Assembly: GCA_001556025.1 (NCBI GenBank)
Contig: LSIB01000037.1
Span: forward strand, 1 to 23,927
DNA from: Rhizobiales bacterium CCH3-A5
GTDB lineage: Bacteria; Pseudomonadota; Alphaproteobacteria; Rhizobiales; Beijerinckiaceae
Direction of reading: 5' to 3'
Length of the DNA: 23,927 nt
Each line of letters begins with the position of its first letter. The stretch's first letter is position 1. This document shows positions 14,713 to 22,732 of the stretch, piece after piece. A model generated the notes under the pieces. That model did not search any database, was not told the origin of the DNA, and worked only from the letters and a program-made list of their open reading frames with translations. Position numbers and translations under genes: made by a program.

Positions 14713-15672
14713 TCAGCGCTGCGCGGAGCGCCCGCCGGCCACCTGCTGGCGCTCGACCATGGCGAGCGCGGCGCTGCGGTCGTTGACGGAGGCCGCGGCG
14801 AAGGCGGCGTCATGGCGCTCGAGGATCCAGCTCTCGCGGATCGGGTCCGCGCCCTCACGCGCCAGCGACAGCCACATCAGGCCGAGCACCGGCGAGCGCG
14901 GCACGCCGTCGCCGCCGCGGATCAGCATGTCACCGAACACCGCGCGGGCGGGCGCGTGGCCCTTCTCGGCCGCGAGCTTCATCCAGCGCGCCGCCTGTCG
15001 CGCATCCTTCTGCGTACCCTGCCCGGTCATGTAGAGCCGCGCCAGATTGTACTGGCCGTCAGGGTCGCCGAAATAGGAAGCGGCGTAATGGAACATGTCG
15101 AAGGCGCGGTCGGCATTGGGCTTCACATAGGAGCCCTTGATGCCGTCGCTGAAATAGCCGCCGAGCGCAACGAACGCGCTGCCGACGATGCGGCCGTCGG
15201 CCGTGCCGGGAATGGCGTCGGCGTTCTCATCCGCGATCTTGGAGAAATACTCGAAGGCCTTGAGATCATTGGCGGGCACGCCCTCGCCGCTGGCATAGAC
15301 CCGGCCGAGTTTGAACTGCGCCGCGAGATTGCCCTGCGCCGCGACATATTCGAGCGCGCGCACCGCGCCGACCTGGTTGCCGGCGGTGGAATCGCGCATC
15401 CAGGCCTTGATCGCGTCGCGGGCATTGGCGAAGGGCGCGAGCGGCAGCGCCATATGGGCGGCCGGGCCGCTCGGCGCGGGCGCGATCGACCGCGTCCCGA
15501 GCGCAGCGCTAGAGCCGCCGACGCCCAGCCCGGGCTCCGGCAGAGCGACGCCGGGAATCGGCAGCGGCGGCACCGGCGCAGGCCGGCCCGGCGCGACATC
15601 CTGCGCCCAGGCGGCGCAGGGGCCGCCCAGGATCAGGAACAAGGCTGCAAAGGAAACGCTAGATATCCGCAT
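14713..15672 (-). CDS. exoR: ExoR-like periplasmic Sel1-repeat regulator
   Basis: This 319-residue protein has a signal peptide ([20 protein letters not shown], cut near AWAQ), a Pro-rich linker (28-72) and then Sel1/TPR-like repeats: about 115-150 ([19 protein letters not shown]), 164-200, 203-238 ([16 protein letters not shown]) and 239-275. The order and wording ([55 protein letters not shown]) follow rhizobial ExoR. In Sinorhizobium and Agrobacterium, ExoR sits in the periplasm, binds the ExoS sensor kinase and represses ExoS-ChvI, which controls exopolysaccharide, motility and acid response. Here the Pro-rich linker makes it longer than the roughly 270-residue rhizobial protein. Its start overlaps the end of ilvD by 14 bp. 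A generic Sel1 protein is the alternative. Confidence 0.82.
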   Translation of the reverse strand: MRISSVSFAALFLILGGPCAAWAQDVAPGRPAPVPPLPIPGVALPEPGLGVGGSSAALGTRSIAPAPSGPAAHMALPLAPFANARDAIKAWMRDSTAGNQVGAVRALEYVAAQGNLAAQFKLGRVYASGEGVPANDLKAFEYFSKIADENADAIPGTADGRIVGSAFVALGGYFSDGIKGSYVKPNADRAFDMFHYAASYFGDPDGQYNLARLYMTGQGTQKDARQAARWMKLAAEKGHAPARAVFGDMLIRGGDGVPRSPVLGLMWLSLAREGADPIRESWILERHDAAFAAASVNDRSAALAMVERQQVAGGRSAQR

Positions 15673-17389
15673 AGCAATGGGTCTCGGCGGCTCCTCCGGG
15701 GTGGGTCACGGCCCCTCCCTTGGCGGAGCCGACCGTCTGCGCGTATTTCCACAGCGCCCCCGATGCGTAATCGGTCTTGCGCGGCGTCCATGCCTTATGA
15801 CGCTCCGCAAGTTCGGCATCAGAAAGGCGGACTGCGAGCTTTCCTGTGATGGCGCAGAGCTCGACGATGTCGCCGTCGCGGATCAGGGCGATCGGCCCGC
15901 CGACCGCGGCTTCAGGCCCGACATGGCCGACGCAGAAGCCGCGCGTCGCGCCCGAGAACCGGCCGTCCGTGATCAGCGCGACCTTGTCGCCCATGCCCTG
16001 GCCGTAGAGCGCGGCCGTGGTCGAGAGCATCTCGCGCATGCCCGGCCCGCCCTTGGGACCCTCATAGCGGATCACCAGAACGTCGCCGATCTCGTAACGC
16101 TTCTGGCTCACGGCGGCGAACGCGTCCTCCTCGCAATCGAAGCAGCGCGCCGGGCCCGAGAACGTCAGTTGCTCGGTGGTCATACCGGCGATCTTCACGA
16201 TCGCGCCCTCGGGGGCGAGATTGCCCTTCAGCCCGACGACGCCGCCATTGGGCGAGAGCGGGGCATTGGCCGCGCGCACCACGTCCTGGTCGGCGTTCCA
16301 CTTCACCGATGCCATGTTCTCGGCGATGGTGCGGCCGGTCACCGTCATGCAGTCGCCATGAAGGAAGCCGTGCTCGAGCAGCGTCTTCATCAGCAGCGGA
16401 ATGCCGCCGACCTCGAACATGTCCTTGGCGACGTATTTTCCGCCAGGCTTCAGATCGGCGATGTAAGGGGTCTTCTTGAAGATCTCGGCGACGTCGAACA
16501 GGTCGAACTCGATACCGCATTCATGCGCGATCGCCGGCAGGTGCAGCGCCGCATTGGTCGAGCCGCCGGACGCCGCGACGACTGTCGCCGCATTCTCCAG
16601 CGCCTTGCGGGTGACGATGTCGCGCGGGCGGATGTTGCGGGCGATCAGTTCCATGATCATCTCGCCGGCGGTGTAGCAGAAGGTGTCGCGCACATCGTAG
16701 GGGGCCGGCGCGCCACAGCTATAGGGCAGCGCCAGGCCGATCGCCTCGGCGACGGTCGCCATGGTGTTGGCGGTAAACTGCGCGCCGCAGGAGCCCGAGG
16801 ATGGGCAGGCCGCCTCCTCCAACTCCTGCAGGTCGTCGTCCGACATCGCCCCGACCGAATGCTTGCCGACCGCCTCGAACACGTCCTGCACGGTGACCGG
16901 CTGGCCCTTGAAGCGGCCGGGCAGGATCGAGCCGCCATAGATGAAGATCGAGGGGACGTTCAGGCGTACCATCGCCATCATCATGCCGGGCAGCGACTTG
17001 TCGCAGCCGGCGAGGCCGACGAGCGCGTCGTAGCAATGGCCGCGCATGGTCAGCTCGACGGAGTCCGCGATGACCTCGCGCGAGGCGAGCGAGGACTTCA
17101 TGCCCTGATGGCCCATGGCGATGCCGTCGGTGACGGTGATGGTGCAGAACTCGCGCGGCGTGCCGTTGGCGGAGGCGACGCCCTTCTTCACGGCCTGGGC
17201 CTGGCGCATCAGAGCGATGTTGCAGGGCGCGGCCTCGTTCCAGCAGGACGCGACGCCGACGAAGGGCTGCGAAATCTGTCGCGAGGTCATGCCCATCGCG
17301 TAGTAATAGGAGCGATGCGGCGCGCGCGCCGGACCGACGCTCACATGCCGGCTGGGAAGCCTGGACTTGTCGAAAACGCGCGCATCCAT
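15659..17389 (-). CDS. ilvD: Dihydroxy-acid dehydratase IlvD
   Basis: IlvD dehydrates dihydroxy acids to the 2-keto acids of valine, isoleucine and leucine/pantothenate synthesis. The 576-residue product has the three cluster cysteines expected in PCN (C56), GCDKS (C129) and SSGSCGA (C201), plus Lys131 after C129 at the Mg-site position that is carbamylated in known structures. It is shorter than the E. coli-type enzyme of about 616 residues and resembles the form found in plants, fungi and mycobacteria, which carries a 2Fe-2S cluster; that assignment is inference. The ATG at 17389 has GAGGA about 9 nt upstream on the minus strand. exoR begins before its stop, so the two are probably coupled. 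Confidence 0.96.
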   Translation of the reverse strand: MDARVFDKSRLPSRHVSVGPARAPHRSYYYAMGMTSRQISQPFVGVASCWNEAAPCNIALMRQAQAVKKGVASANGTPREFCTITVTDGIAMGHQGMKSSLASREVIADSVELTMRGHCYDALVGLAGCDKSLPGMMMAMVRLNVPSIFIYGGSILPGRFKGQPVTVQDVFEAVGKHSVGAMSDDDLQELEEAACPSSGSCGAQFTANTMATVAEAIGLALPYSCGAPAPYDVRDTFCYTAGEMIMELIARNIRPRDIVTRKALENAATVVAASGGSTNAALHLPAIAHECGIEFDLFDVAEIFKKTPYIADLKPGGKYVAKDMFEVGGIPLLMKTLLEHGFLHGDCMTVTGRTIAENMASVKWNADQDVVRAANAPLSPNGGVVGLKGNLAPEGAIVKIAGMTTEQLTFSGPARCFDCEEDAFAAVSQKRYEIGDVLVIRYEGPKGGPGMREMLSTTAALYGQGMGDKVALITDGRFSGATRGFCVGHVGPEAAVGGPIALIRDGDIVELCAITGKLAVRLSDAELAERHKAWTPRKTDYASGALWKYAQTVGSAKGGAVTHPGGAAETHCYADI

Positions 17390-17592
17390 CGTCTTTTTCC
17401 TCGTTCCACCCTGCGTTCATCACGCGCGGCAGATGTGCCATGCGGGCCGAACCGGGCGCAACGTCACACACTGGCAGGAAAGCAGCGAGGTTAACCGCAC
17501 GACTTTGCCGGACAGACTTTAATTCTTCTATATCTCAGTGACTTATCGCAGGACCTCAATCGGCGCGCTTTGTGGCGGCATCGCGGCAATTC

Positions 17593-17626
17593 CGCCGGTG
17601 CGGGGCCGGCGTGGCGCAATGCGCCA
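17593..17626. promoter_or_regulatory. Two adjacent dyads downstream of the yqaA-like gene
   Basis: TGGCGCA (17612-17618) and TGCGCCA (17620-17626) form a perfect 7-1-7 palindrome. Directly beside it, CGCCGG (17593-17598) and CCGGCG (17606-17611) form a 6-7-6 dyad. They lie in the 279-bp gap between the yqaA-like stop and the ilvD start, about 200-240 bp upstream of ilvD. There is no T-run, so a simple terminator is not shown; an operator or a hairpin is possible. The rest of the gap shows only an AT-richer patch near 17516-17548 that could hold the ilvD promoter. Confidence 0.45.
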
Positions 17627-17668
17627 AACTGTTGCGGCGATGTCACAAAATGCCGGTAGCGCGGCGCG

Positions 17669-18250
17669 TCACAGCACCATCGGCAGGACGAAGAAGCCGC
17701 CGACCACCACCACCACGAGCGCCAGCGCCGTCATCGGCAGATGCTTCTCGATGAAGATGCGGATGTCGTCACCATAATAGCGCAGCGCGATCGCGATCAT
17801 CGCGAAGAAGGTGACGCGCGAGACCACCATGCCGATGGTGAACTTCCACAGGTCGAAATGCAGGAAGCCCGACATGATGGTGACGATCTTGAACGGGATC
17901 GGCGTCAGGCCCTTGGTGACCAGCACCCAGAACCAGAAATCCTTCGAGGTCGTGATCAGTTCGGCCGCCTTCTCCTGCAGGCCGTAGATCGAGATCAGCC
18001 ACGACCCGAGCGAGTCGTAGAGCAATGCGCCGATCGCATAGCCGAGATAGCCGCCGAGCACCGCGCCGAGCGAGCAGACGCCGGCGTAAAACCAGGCACG
18101 ATCGGGCCGCGCGATGCACATCGGGATCAACAGCGGGATCGGCGGCAGCGGGCTGACCGAGCTTTCGACGAAGGTCAGCGCGAAAAGAAGCCAGGGGGCG
18201 CCGGGGTGGGACGCGTACGACACGCACCAGTCATAGGCTCGCTTGAGCAT
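17669..18250 (-). CDS. YqaA/DedA (SNARE-associated) family membrane protein
   Basis: The 193-residue inner-membrane protein is of the DedA/VTT superfamily, YqaA type. It has the N-terminal re-entrant part FVESSVSPLPPIPLLIPM, a Gly-rich helix GAVLGGYLGYAIGALLYDSLG, the second re-entrant part TKGLTPIPFKIVTIMSGF, and two C-terminal membrane helices. Family members are proposed proton-coupled lipid transporters/scramblases that influence membrane composition. The ATG at 18250 gives MLKRAYDWCVSYASHPGAPW, a normal family opening; the in-frame start at 18310 adds 20 polar residues. Upstream lie a dyad at 18344-18366 and a long palindromic repeat. Confidence 0.87.
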   Translation of the reverse strand: MLKRAYDWCVSYASHPGAPWLLFALTFVESSVSPLPPIPLLIPMCIARPDRAWFYAGVCSLGAVLGGYLGYAIGALLYDSLGSWLISIYGLQEKAAELITTSKDFWFWVLVTKGLTPIPFKIVTIMSGFLHFDLWKFTIGMVVSRVTFFAMIAIALRYYGDDIRIFIEKHLPMTALALVVVVVGGFFVLPMVL

Positions 18251-18343
18251 GGGGTCTTGTAACCGGTCCTGGGTTGCCACGCGCATGGCAGCTCTGCATG
18301 CGGCGCGCATCTAACGATGTCTGTCGGAGATTGCCAGAACTCT

Positions 18344-18366
18344 CTTACGCTAACGTCAATTTGACG
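18344..18366 (-). promoter_or_regulatory. Dyad sites upstream of the yqaA-like gene
   Basis: On the minus strand, TTGACGTTAGCGTAAG (complement of 18344-18359) forms an imperfect dyad of the type TTnACG...CGTnA. The overlapping CGTCAA-T-TTGACG (18354-18366) is a perfect 6-1-6 dyad that includes a TTGACG -35-like box. The sites lie about 95-115 bp before the yqaA-like start. They look like an operator over a promoter; the regulator is unknown. Confidence 0.35.
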
Positions 18367-18403
18367 ACGGCGGCGTGACGTCGCGGTGGCGGCCGGGCAC
18401 CCT

Positions 18404-18526
18404 CACCCACCGCCCTCATCCTGAGGAGCGCTCCGCAGGAGCGCGTCTCGAAGGATGGTCCAGTTCGCGCTGGAGCATCCTTCGAGACGCCGCTTTCGCG
18501 GCTCCTCAGGTTGAGGGTTGGTGGTG
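18404..18526. repeat. Long imperfect palindromic intergenic repeat
   Basis: The 123-bp element folds on itself. CCTGAGGAGC on the left pairs with GCTCCTCAGG on the right, and an inner perfect pair of 15-bp arms lies at 18443-18457 and 18476-18490 (CATCCTTCGAGACGC). The CACC...GGTG ends also pair with a few mismatches. It ends 5 bp after the valS stop. This resembles the interspersed palindromes with CTCATCCTGAGGAGC and TCTCGAAGGATG cores that I recall as abundant between genes in Bradyrhizobium, Bosea and Methylobacterium. It may act as a 3' RNA-stabilising or terminator-like structure. Confidence 0.85.
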
Positions 18527-18531
18527 CGAGC

Positions 18532-21351
18532 TCAGGACAACCGCGCCAGCGCCTCGATGATCTTGGCCTTGCGGGCCAGTGCGGCCGCCTTGCGCTCGCG
18601 GTTCTCCTCGACGACCTCTTCGGGCGCGCGCGCCATGAAATCGGGATTGCCGAGCTTTTTGTCGACGACGGCGATGTCCTGGTCGAGCTTGACCAGTTCC
18701 TTCTCCAGTCGCGCCCGCTCGACCTCGAGGTCGATGATGCCGGCCAATGGCAGGGCCGCGACCTCGCCACGCACGATGATCTGGGCCGACTGGCCGGGCG
18801 CGGTCTCGCTGAAGGCGATGTCGGAGACGCGCGCCAGCCGCTCGATCATCGGCCGCCAGCTCTCGATCGCGGCGCGGGTCGCAGCCGAAGCCTTGACCAG
18901 CACCAGCGGGGCTTGCGTCCCGGCGGGAACGTTGATCTCGGAGCGGACCGAGCGGATGTCGGAGATCAGATCGACGACGAACCCGATCTCGGCCTCGGCA
19001 GCCGCGTCGCGCAAGGCCGCAAGGTCGGGCCAATGCGTCAGGCAGACCAGCGCATCGTCGCCGGAGGCGAGTTTGCGCGGAGCCCCCTCGCCCGCCTTCT
19101 GCGCCCAGAGCTCTTCCGTCAGGAACGGCATGAACGGGTGCAGGAGCTGGCAGATCAGGTCGATGACATGCGCGACCGTCGCCTGCGTCTCGGCCTTTTG
19201 TGCCGGATCGACGCCCTCGCCCTGCAGCACCGGCTTGGCGAGTTCGAGATACCAGTCGCAGAACTGGCCCCAGACGAAGCGATAGGCCGCGCCCGCCGCC
19301 TCGTTGAAGCGGAAGGTCGGAATGCCCGCCGCGATCTCGTCGGCGGCGCGGGCGGCTTCGCTCAAAATCCAGCGATTCAGCGGCTGCTTGACCGCCGACG
19401 GGTCGAAGCCGTCCACGCGGGCGCAGCCGTTCAGCTCGGCGAAGCGCGCCGCGTTCCAGATCTTGGTCGCGAAGTTGCGATAGCCCTCGACACGGTTGGT
19501 CGCCAGCTTGATATCGCGGCCCTGCGCCGCCATCGCAGCCAGCGTGAAGCGCAGCGCATCGGCCCCGTATTGGTCGATCAGGACCAGCGGATCGATGACG
19601 TTGCCCTTCGACTTCGACATCTTCGCGCCCTTCTCGTCGCGAACGATGGCGTGGATGTAGACGTCCCTGAATGGAACTTCGTCCATGAAGTTCAGGCCCA
19701 TCATCATCATCCGGGCGACCCAGAAGAAGATGATGTCGAAGGCGGTGACGAGGGTAGCAGTCGGGTAGTAGCGCTTCAGTTCGTCCGTCTCGTCCGGCCA
19801 GCCAAGCGTCGAGAAGGGCCACAGCGCCGACGAGAACCAGGTGTCTAGGACGTCCTCGTCGCGGGTCAGTGCGACCGGGCCGCCATAGTGACCCATCGCC
19901 AGCGCCTGCGCGGCGGCTTCGGACTCGGCGACGAAGACCTCGCCGTCCGGCCCGTACCAGGCCGGGATCTGATGTCCCCACCAGAGCTGGCGCGAGACGC
20001 ACCAGGGCTCGATATTCTCGAGCCAGTCGAAATAGACCTTGTTCCAGCTCTCGGGCGTGATCTTGGTGCGGCCGTCCTTGACCGCGCCAAGCGCGCGCTG
20101 CGCCAGCGGCTTGACGTCGACATACCACTGGTCGGTCAGCCAGGGCTCGATCACGACATCCGAGCGATCGCCGTGCGGGACCGTGTTGGTGTTGGGCTCG
20201 ATCTTTGCCAGCAGGCCGCGCGCCGCCATCAGCGCGATGACCGCCTTGCGTGCGGCAAACCGGTCCTGACCATGCAGCGCCATCGTTTCCGGCTCGGGCG
20301 ACGCGCCCTCCAGGAAATCGGCGTTGTTCTGAATCAGGATGCGAGCTTCGCCGTCCATCATATTGACGATGCGCAGCTTCTGGCGCTTGCCGACCTCAAA
20401 ATCGTTGAAGTCGTGCGCAGGCGTGATCTTGACCGCACCGGTGCCCTTTTCGGGATCGGCATAATCGTCGCCGACCAGCGGGATGACGCGCCCGACCAGC
20501 GGAAGGATGGCGTTCCTGCCGATCAGATGGCCGAGTGTCTCGTTCTCCGGATGGATCGCGACGCCGGTGTCGCCTAGCATCGTCTCGGGCCGCGTCGTCG
20601 CGACCTGGATATAGGTCGAGGCGTCGTCGGCATCGTATGTCGCGCCTTCTAGCGGGTAGTTGAAATAGTACAGGTGCCCGCCAGGATCGCGGCTCAGAAC
20701 CTTCTCAAGCTTGGCCGAATCGAAGGCCTCCTCGCCTCCCCGCGTCCACTTAAACGAGCCGGTCTTCTCAACCTGCACGACTTCGAGATCGGAGATCGCG
20801 GTCTGGAATTTCGGATCCCAGTTGACCAGCCGCTTGGCGCGGTAGATCAGCCCCTGCTTGTGTAGGGACACGAAGACCTTGAGGACGGCGGCGCTCAGCC
20901 CCTCATCCATTGTGAAGCGCTCGCGCGACCAATCGCAGCTCGCCCCCAGCCGCTTGAGCTGGTTGACGATGGTCCCACCGGATTCCTCCTTCCAGCGCCA
21001 GACCTCCTCGAGAAAGGCCTCGCGGCCCATGCTCCGGCGGTCGGTCCTGTTTTCCGCCGCAAGCCTCCGCTCGACGACCATCTGCGTCGCGATGCCGGCA
21101 TGGTCGGTGCCCGGCTGCCAGAGCACGTCCTTGCCGCGCATGCGCTCGAAGCGGCAGAGCACGTCCTGCAGCGTGTTGTTGAGCGCATGGCCCATATGCA
21201 GCGAGCCGGTGACGTTCGGCGGCGGGATGACGATGCAATAGGGCTCGGCGCCGGGCGCGGCTCCACGCCCGGCCCGGAAAGCCTCGGCTTTCTCCCAGGC
21301 GGCGCTGACGCGCGCCTCGACGGCAGCCGGCTCAAATGTCTTGTCCATCAT
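18532..21351 (-). CDS. valS: Valine--tRNA ligase
   Basis: ValRS charges tRNA-Val and edits misactivated threonine. The 939-residue product has the class I signatures HMGH (52-55, after PPPNVTGSL) and KMSKS (577-581). It also has the CP1 editing motif TTRPET (252-257), the conserved GTDHAGIATQ (81-90) and WCVSRQLWWGH (450-460), and a C-terminal coiled coil (about 875-939) that grips the tRNA. Length is normal. Two tandem ATGs (21351 and 21348) can start it; the in-frame extension to 21405 reads through the leader hairpin and is rejected. The ribosome-binding site is weak. A terminator-like hairpin ends 15 nt before the start. popZ lies further upstream, as in Caulobacter, but a dps block separates them. 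Confidence 0.96.
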   Translation of the reverse strand: MMDKTFEPAAVEARVSAAWEKAEAFRAGRGAAPGAEPYCIVIPPPNVTGSLHMGHALNNTLQDVLCRFERMRGKDVLWQPGTDHAGIATQMVVERRLAAENRTDRRSMGREAFLEEVWRWKEESGGTIVNQLKRLGASCDWSRERFTMDEGLSAAVLKVFVSLHKQGLIYRAKRLVNWDPKFQTAISDLEVVQVEKTGSFKWTRGGEEAFDSAKLEKVLSRDPGGHLYYFNYPLEGATYDADDASTYIQVATTRPETMLGDTGVAIHPENETLGHLIGRNAILPLVGRVIPLVGDDYADPEKGTGAVKITPAHDFNDFEVGKRQKLRIVNMMDGEARILIQNNADFLEGASPEPETMALHGQDRFAARKAVIALMAARGLLAKIEPNTNTVPHGDRSDVVIEPWLTDQWYVDVKPLAQRALGAVKDGRTKITPESWNKVYFDWLENIEPWCVSRQLWWGHQIPAWYGPDGEVFVAESEAAAQALAMGHYGGPVALTRDEDVLDTWFSSALWPFSTLGWPDETDELKRYYPTATLVTAFDIIFFWVARMMMMGLNFMDEVPFRDVYIHAIVRDEKGAKMSKSKGNVIDPLVLIDQYGADALRFTLAAMAAQGRDIKLATNRVEGYRNFATKIWNAARFAELNGCARVDGFDPSAVKQPLNRWILSEAARAADEIAAGIPTFRFNEAAGAAYRFVWGQFCDWYLELAKPVLQGEGVDPAQKAETQATVAHVIDLICQLLHPFMPFLTEELWAQKAGEGAPRKLASGDDALVCLTHWPDLAALRDAAAEAEIGFVVDLISDIRSVRSEINVPAGTQAPLVLVKASAATRAAIESWRPMIERLARVSDIAFSETAPGQSAQIIVRGEVAALPLAGIIDLEVERARLEKELVKLDQDIAVVDKKLGNPDFMARAPEEVVEENRERKAAALARKAKIIEALARLS

Positions 21352-21366
21352 CGCATCGCTCGAACG

Positions 21367-21396
21367 AAAAAGCGGCCGGGGAGCTGCCCCGGCCGC
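21367..21396 (-). terminator. Intrinsic terminator between dps and valS, or valS attenuator
   Basis: On the minus strand, perfect 10-bp GC arms (21396-21387 and 21381-21372) enclose a 5-nt loop and are followed at once by TTTTT (21371-21367). It is downstream of dps and only 15 nt before the valS ATG. It could end dps mRNA. If valS is transcribed from a promoter further upstream, the hairpin lies inside its leader. Confidence 0.8.
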
Positions 21397-21492
21397 GAAA
21401 ATCAAAGGCCTGAAAAGGTCGGGAGACCTAAGAGCCCAAGCAGGGCCCGCCCGTCAACGGTTACGATGCCGCTCCGAGCATCTGGCTCCGGG

Positions 21493-22035
21493 TCAATCGG
21501 CCAGATTGGACTGCAGAAACCACAGCGACTTGTCGAGCATCTGCGAATAGGCGGTCAGCAGATCGGCGGTGCCGGCGTCGCCGGCCTCGTCGGCGGCGTC
21601 GATCGCCTCGCGCACCAGATTGGCGGTCTGCGCATAGCGCTCGATCAGCGCGTTGAGATGCTCCTGGATTGCGATGGTCTCGGGCGGATAGGCCTTGAGG
21701 CTCGTCGCCTTGGCCGTCGTCTGCGTGGTGCCCAGCGCGATGCCGCCGAGCTGGACGATGCGCTCGGCGATCTCGTCGACATGCGTGTCGAGTTCCTTGC
21801 GGAAGCCGTCGAGCATCAGATGGACGCCGATGAAACCCGGCCCCTTGACGTTCCAGTGCGCCTGCTTGGTCAGCAGCGCGAGGTCGATGCCGTCGGCGAG
21901 CCTCGCATTGAGCAGGCCGGCGATCTCAGCCTTGGCGTTGGAGGTCATGTCGACCTTGCTGGAGCGAACGATCTTGCTGGAAGCGGCCGATTTCGCCGCG
22001 GTCTTGGAGGCGGTGGTGGTCGCTGGCTTCTTCAT
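21493..22035 (-). CDS. dps: Dps family DNA-binding ferritin-like protein
   Basis: Dps forms dodecamers that store iron by oxidising Fe(II) with peroxide, and it condenses and shields DNA under stress. The 180-residue product has all ferroxidase-centre positions: H60 in AHWNVKGPGFIG, H72 and D76 in VHLMLD, D87 and E91 in THVDEIAER. An N-terminal Lys/Ser/Thr/Ala tail of about 30 residues (MKKPATTTASKTAAKSAASS) is the expected DNA-binding extension. It is divergent from the stress protein at 22207, sharing a 171-bp control region with stress-sigma-like boxes. Confidence 0.95.
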   Translation of the reverse strand: MKKPATTTASKTAAKSAASSKIVRSSKVDMTSNAKAEIAGLLNARLADGIDLALLTKQAHWNVKGPGFIGVHLMLDGFRKELDTHVDEIAERIVQLGGIALGTTQTTAKATSLKAYPPETIAIQEHLNALIERYAQTANLVREAIDAADEAGDAGTADLLTAYSQMLDKSLWFLQSNLAD

Positions 22036-22090
22036 GGTGTCACCCCGGAATCAATGGCGGACGGCGCGGAATGCAGCCTGTCCTGCCGCC

Positions 22091-22118
22091 AACTACGCGT
22101 GAAGCGGCTCGACGTTCC
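22091..22118 (-). promoter_or_regulatory. Possible general-stress-sigma promoter facing dps
   Basis: On the minus strand GGAAC (22118-22114) is followed, after 19 nt, by AGTT (22094-22091). EcfG-type promoters of alphaproteobacteria read GGAAC, about 16-17 nt, then cGTT. The spacing here is longer than usual, so this is weaker than its divergent partner. A perfect 12-bp palindrome TCCCGCGCGGGA (22116-22127) overlaps the -35 box. Confidence 0.25.
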
Positions 22119-22154
22119 CGCGCGGGACGACCGGCTGTTTATCGCAACATCGGC

Positions 22155-22179
22155 GGAACCAGCGCCGCCGCCGCTGGTT
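22155..22179 (+). promoter_or_regulatory. Candidate EcfG promoter of the stress protein gene
   Basis: GGAAC (22155-22159), a 16-nt spacer and GGTT (22176-22179) closely match the EcfG/general-stress consensus GGAAC-N16/17-cGTT. The predicted start of transcription near 22186 lies just before AGGAG (22195-22199) and the ATG at 22207. The same segment is a perfect 8-bp dyad (AACCAGCG, 22157-22164; CGCTGGTT, 22172-22179), so a chance or hairpin origin of the match cannot be excluded. Confidence 0.42.
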
Positions 22180-22206
22180 GACGCTGCAACCGACAGGAGC
22201 CTTGCC

Positions 22207-22692
22207 ATGACCCACCACACCGACCAGGACCGCGCCTGGGAGATGATCGAACAGATCGGCATGTGCATGCTGGTCACTCATGACGGCTCGGGCGACCAGT
22301 TGCGCGCCCGCCCGATGGACGCCCATGCCGCCCGCGAGGAGGACGCGATCTACTTCCTCACCGACGTTCGCTCCCACAAGGACGACGAGGTCGAGATCAA
22401 CGACAATGTCTGCCTGACCTTCGCCGACAATGGCGGCTGGCGCTTCGTTTCGGTCACCGGCACAGCCAACGTCCTCGACGACCGCCGCAAGGTGCATGAG
22501 CTTTGGTCGCCCGAGAACAAGGCGTTCTGGGACGGCAAGGACGATCCCAATATTCGCGTGCTGAAGGTGCGTCCCTCGCAGGCGGAATTCTGGGACAGCC
22601 CCGGCAAGATCGTGGCCACGGTCAAGATGGCGACCGCCGCCATCACCGGGTCGAAACCCTCGCTCGGCGAAAACCGCAAGGTCGTGCTCTGA
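22207..22692 (+). CDS. Pyridoxamine 5'-phosphate oxidase-fold general stress protein
   Basis: The 161-residue product is of the split-barrel flavin-binding type annotated as general stress protein 26-like. It has an N-terminal helix (DRAWEMIEQIGMCML), RPMDAHAAREEDAIYFLTD with the strand pattern of the flavin site, SVTGTANVLDD, and a C-terminal LKVRPSQAEFWDSPG segment typical of this group. Relatives bind FMN or FAD; no enzymatic reaction is certain. The ATG at 22207 has AGGAG at a 7-nt spacing. It is divergent from dps and followed after 40 bp by a small hydrophobic protein, together suggesting a stress regulon. Confidence 0.88.
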   Translation: MTHHTDQDRAWEMIEQIGMCMLVTHDGSGDQLRARPMDAHAAREEDAIYFLTDVRSHKDDEVEINDNVCLTFADNGGWRFVSVTGTANVLDDRRKVHELWSPENKAFWDGKDDPNIRVLKVRPSQAEFWDSPGKIVATVKMATAAITGSKPSLGENRKVVL

Positions 22693-22732
22693 ACGGACAC
22701 GCGCCGACCGACATCAAGGACAGGATATCAAC

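Noticed and set aside
14512..17494. Large plus-strand open frames over exoR and ilvD
   Set aside because: They are shadows of two well-supported minus-strand genes and show no protein family.
18511..19848. Large plus-strand open frame over the valS 3' half
   Set aside because: Antisense to valS, with low-complexity Arg/Asp/Leu-rich translation.
21416..21429. Small AGGTC/GACCT hairpin in the dps-valS gap
   Set aside because: Five base pairs, no T-run, no partner structure; too weak to call.
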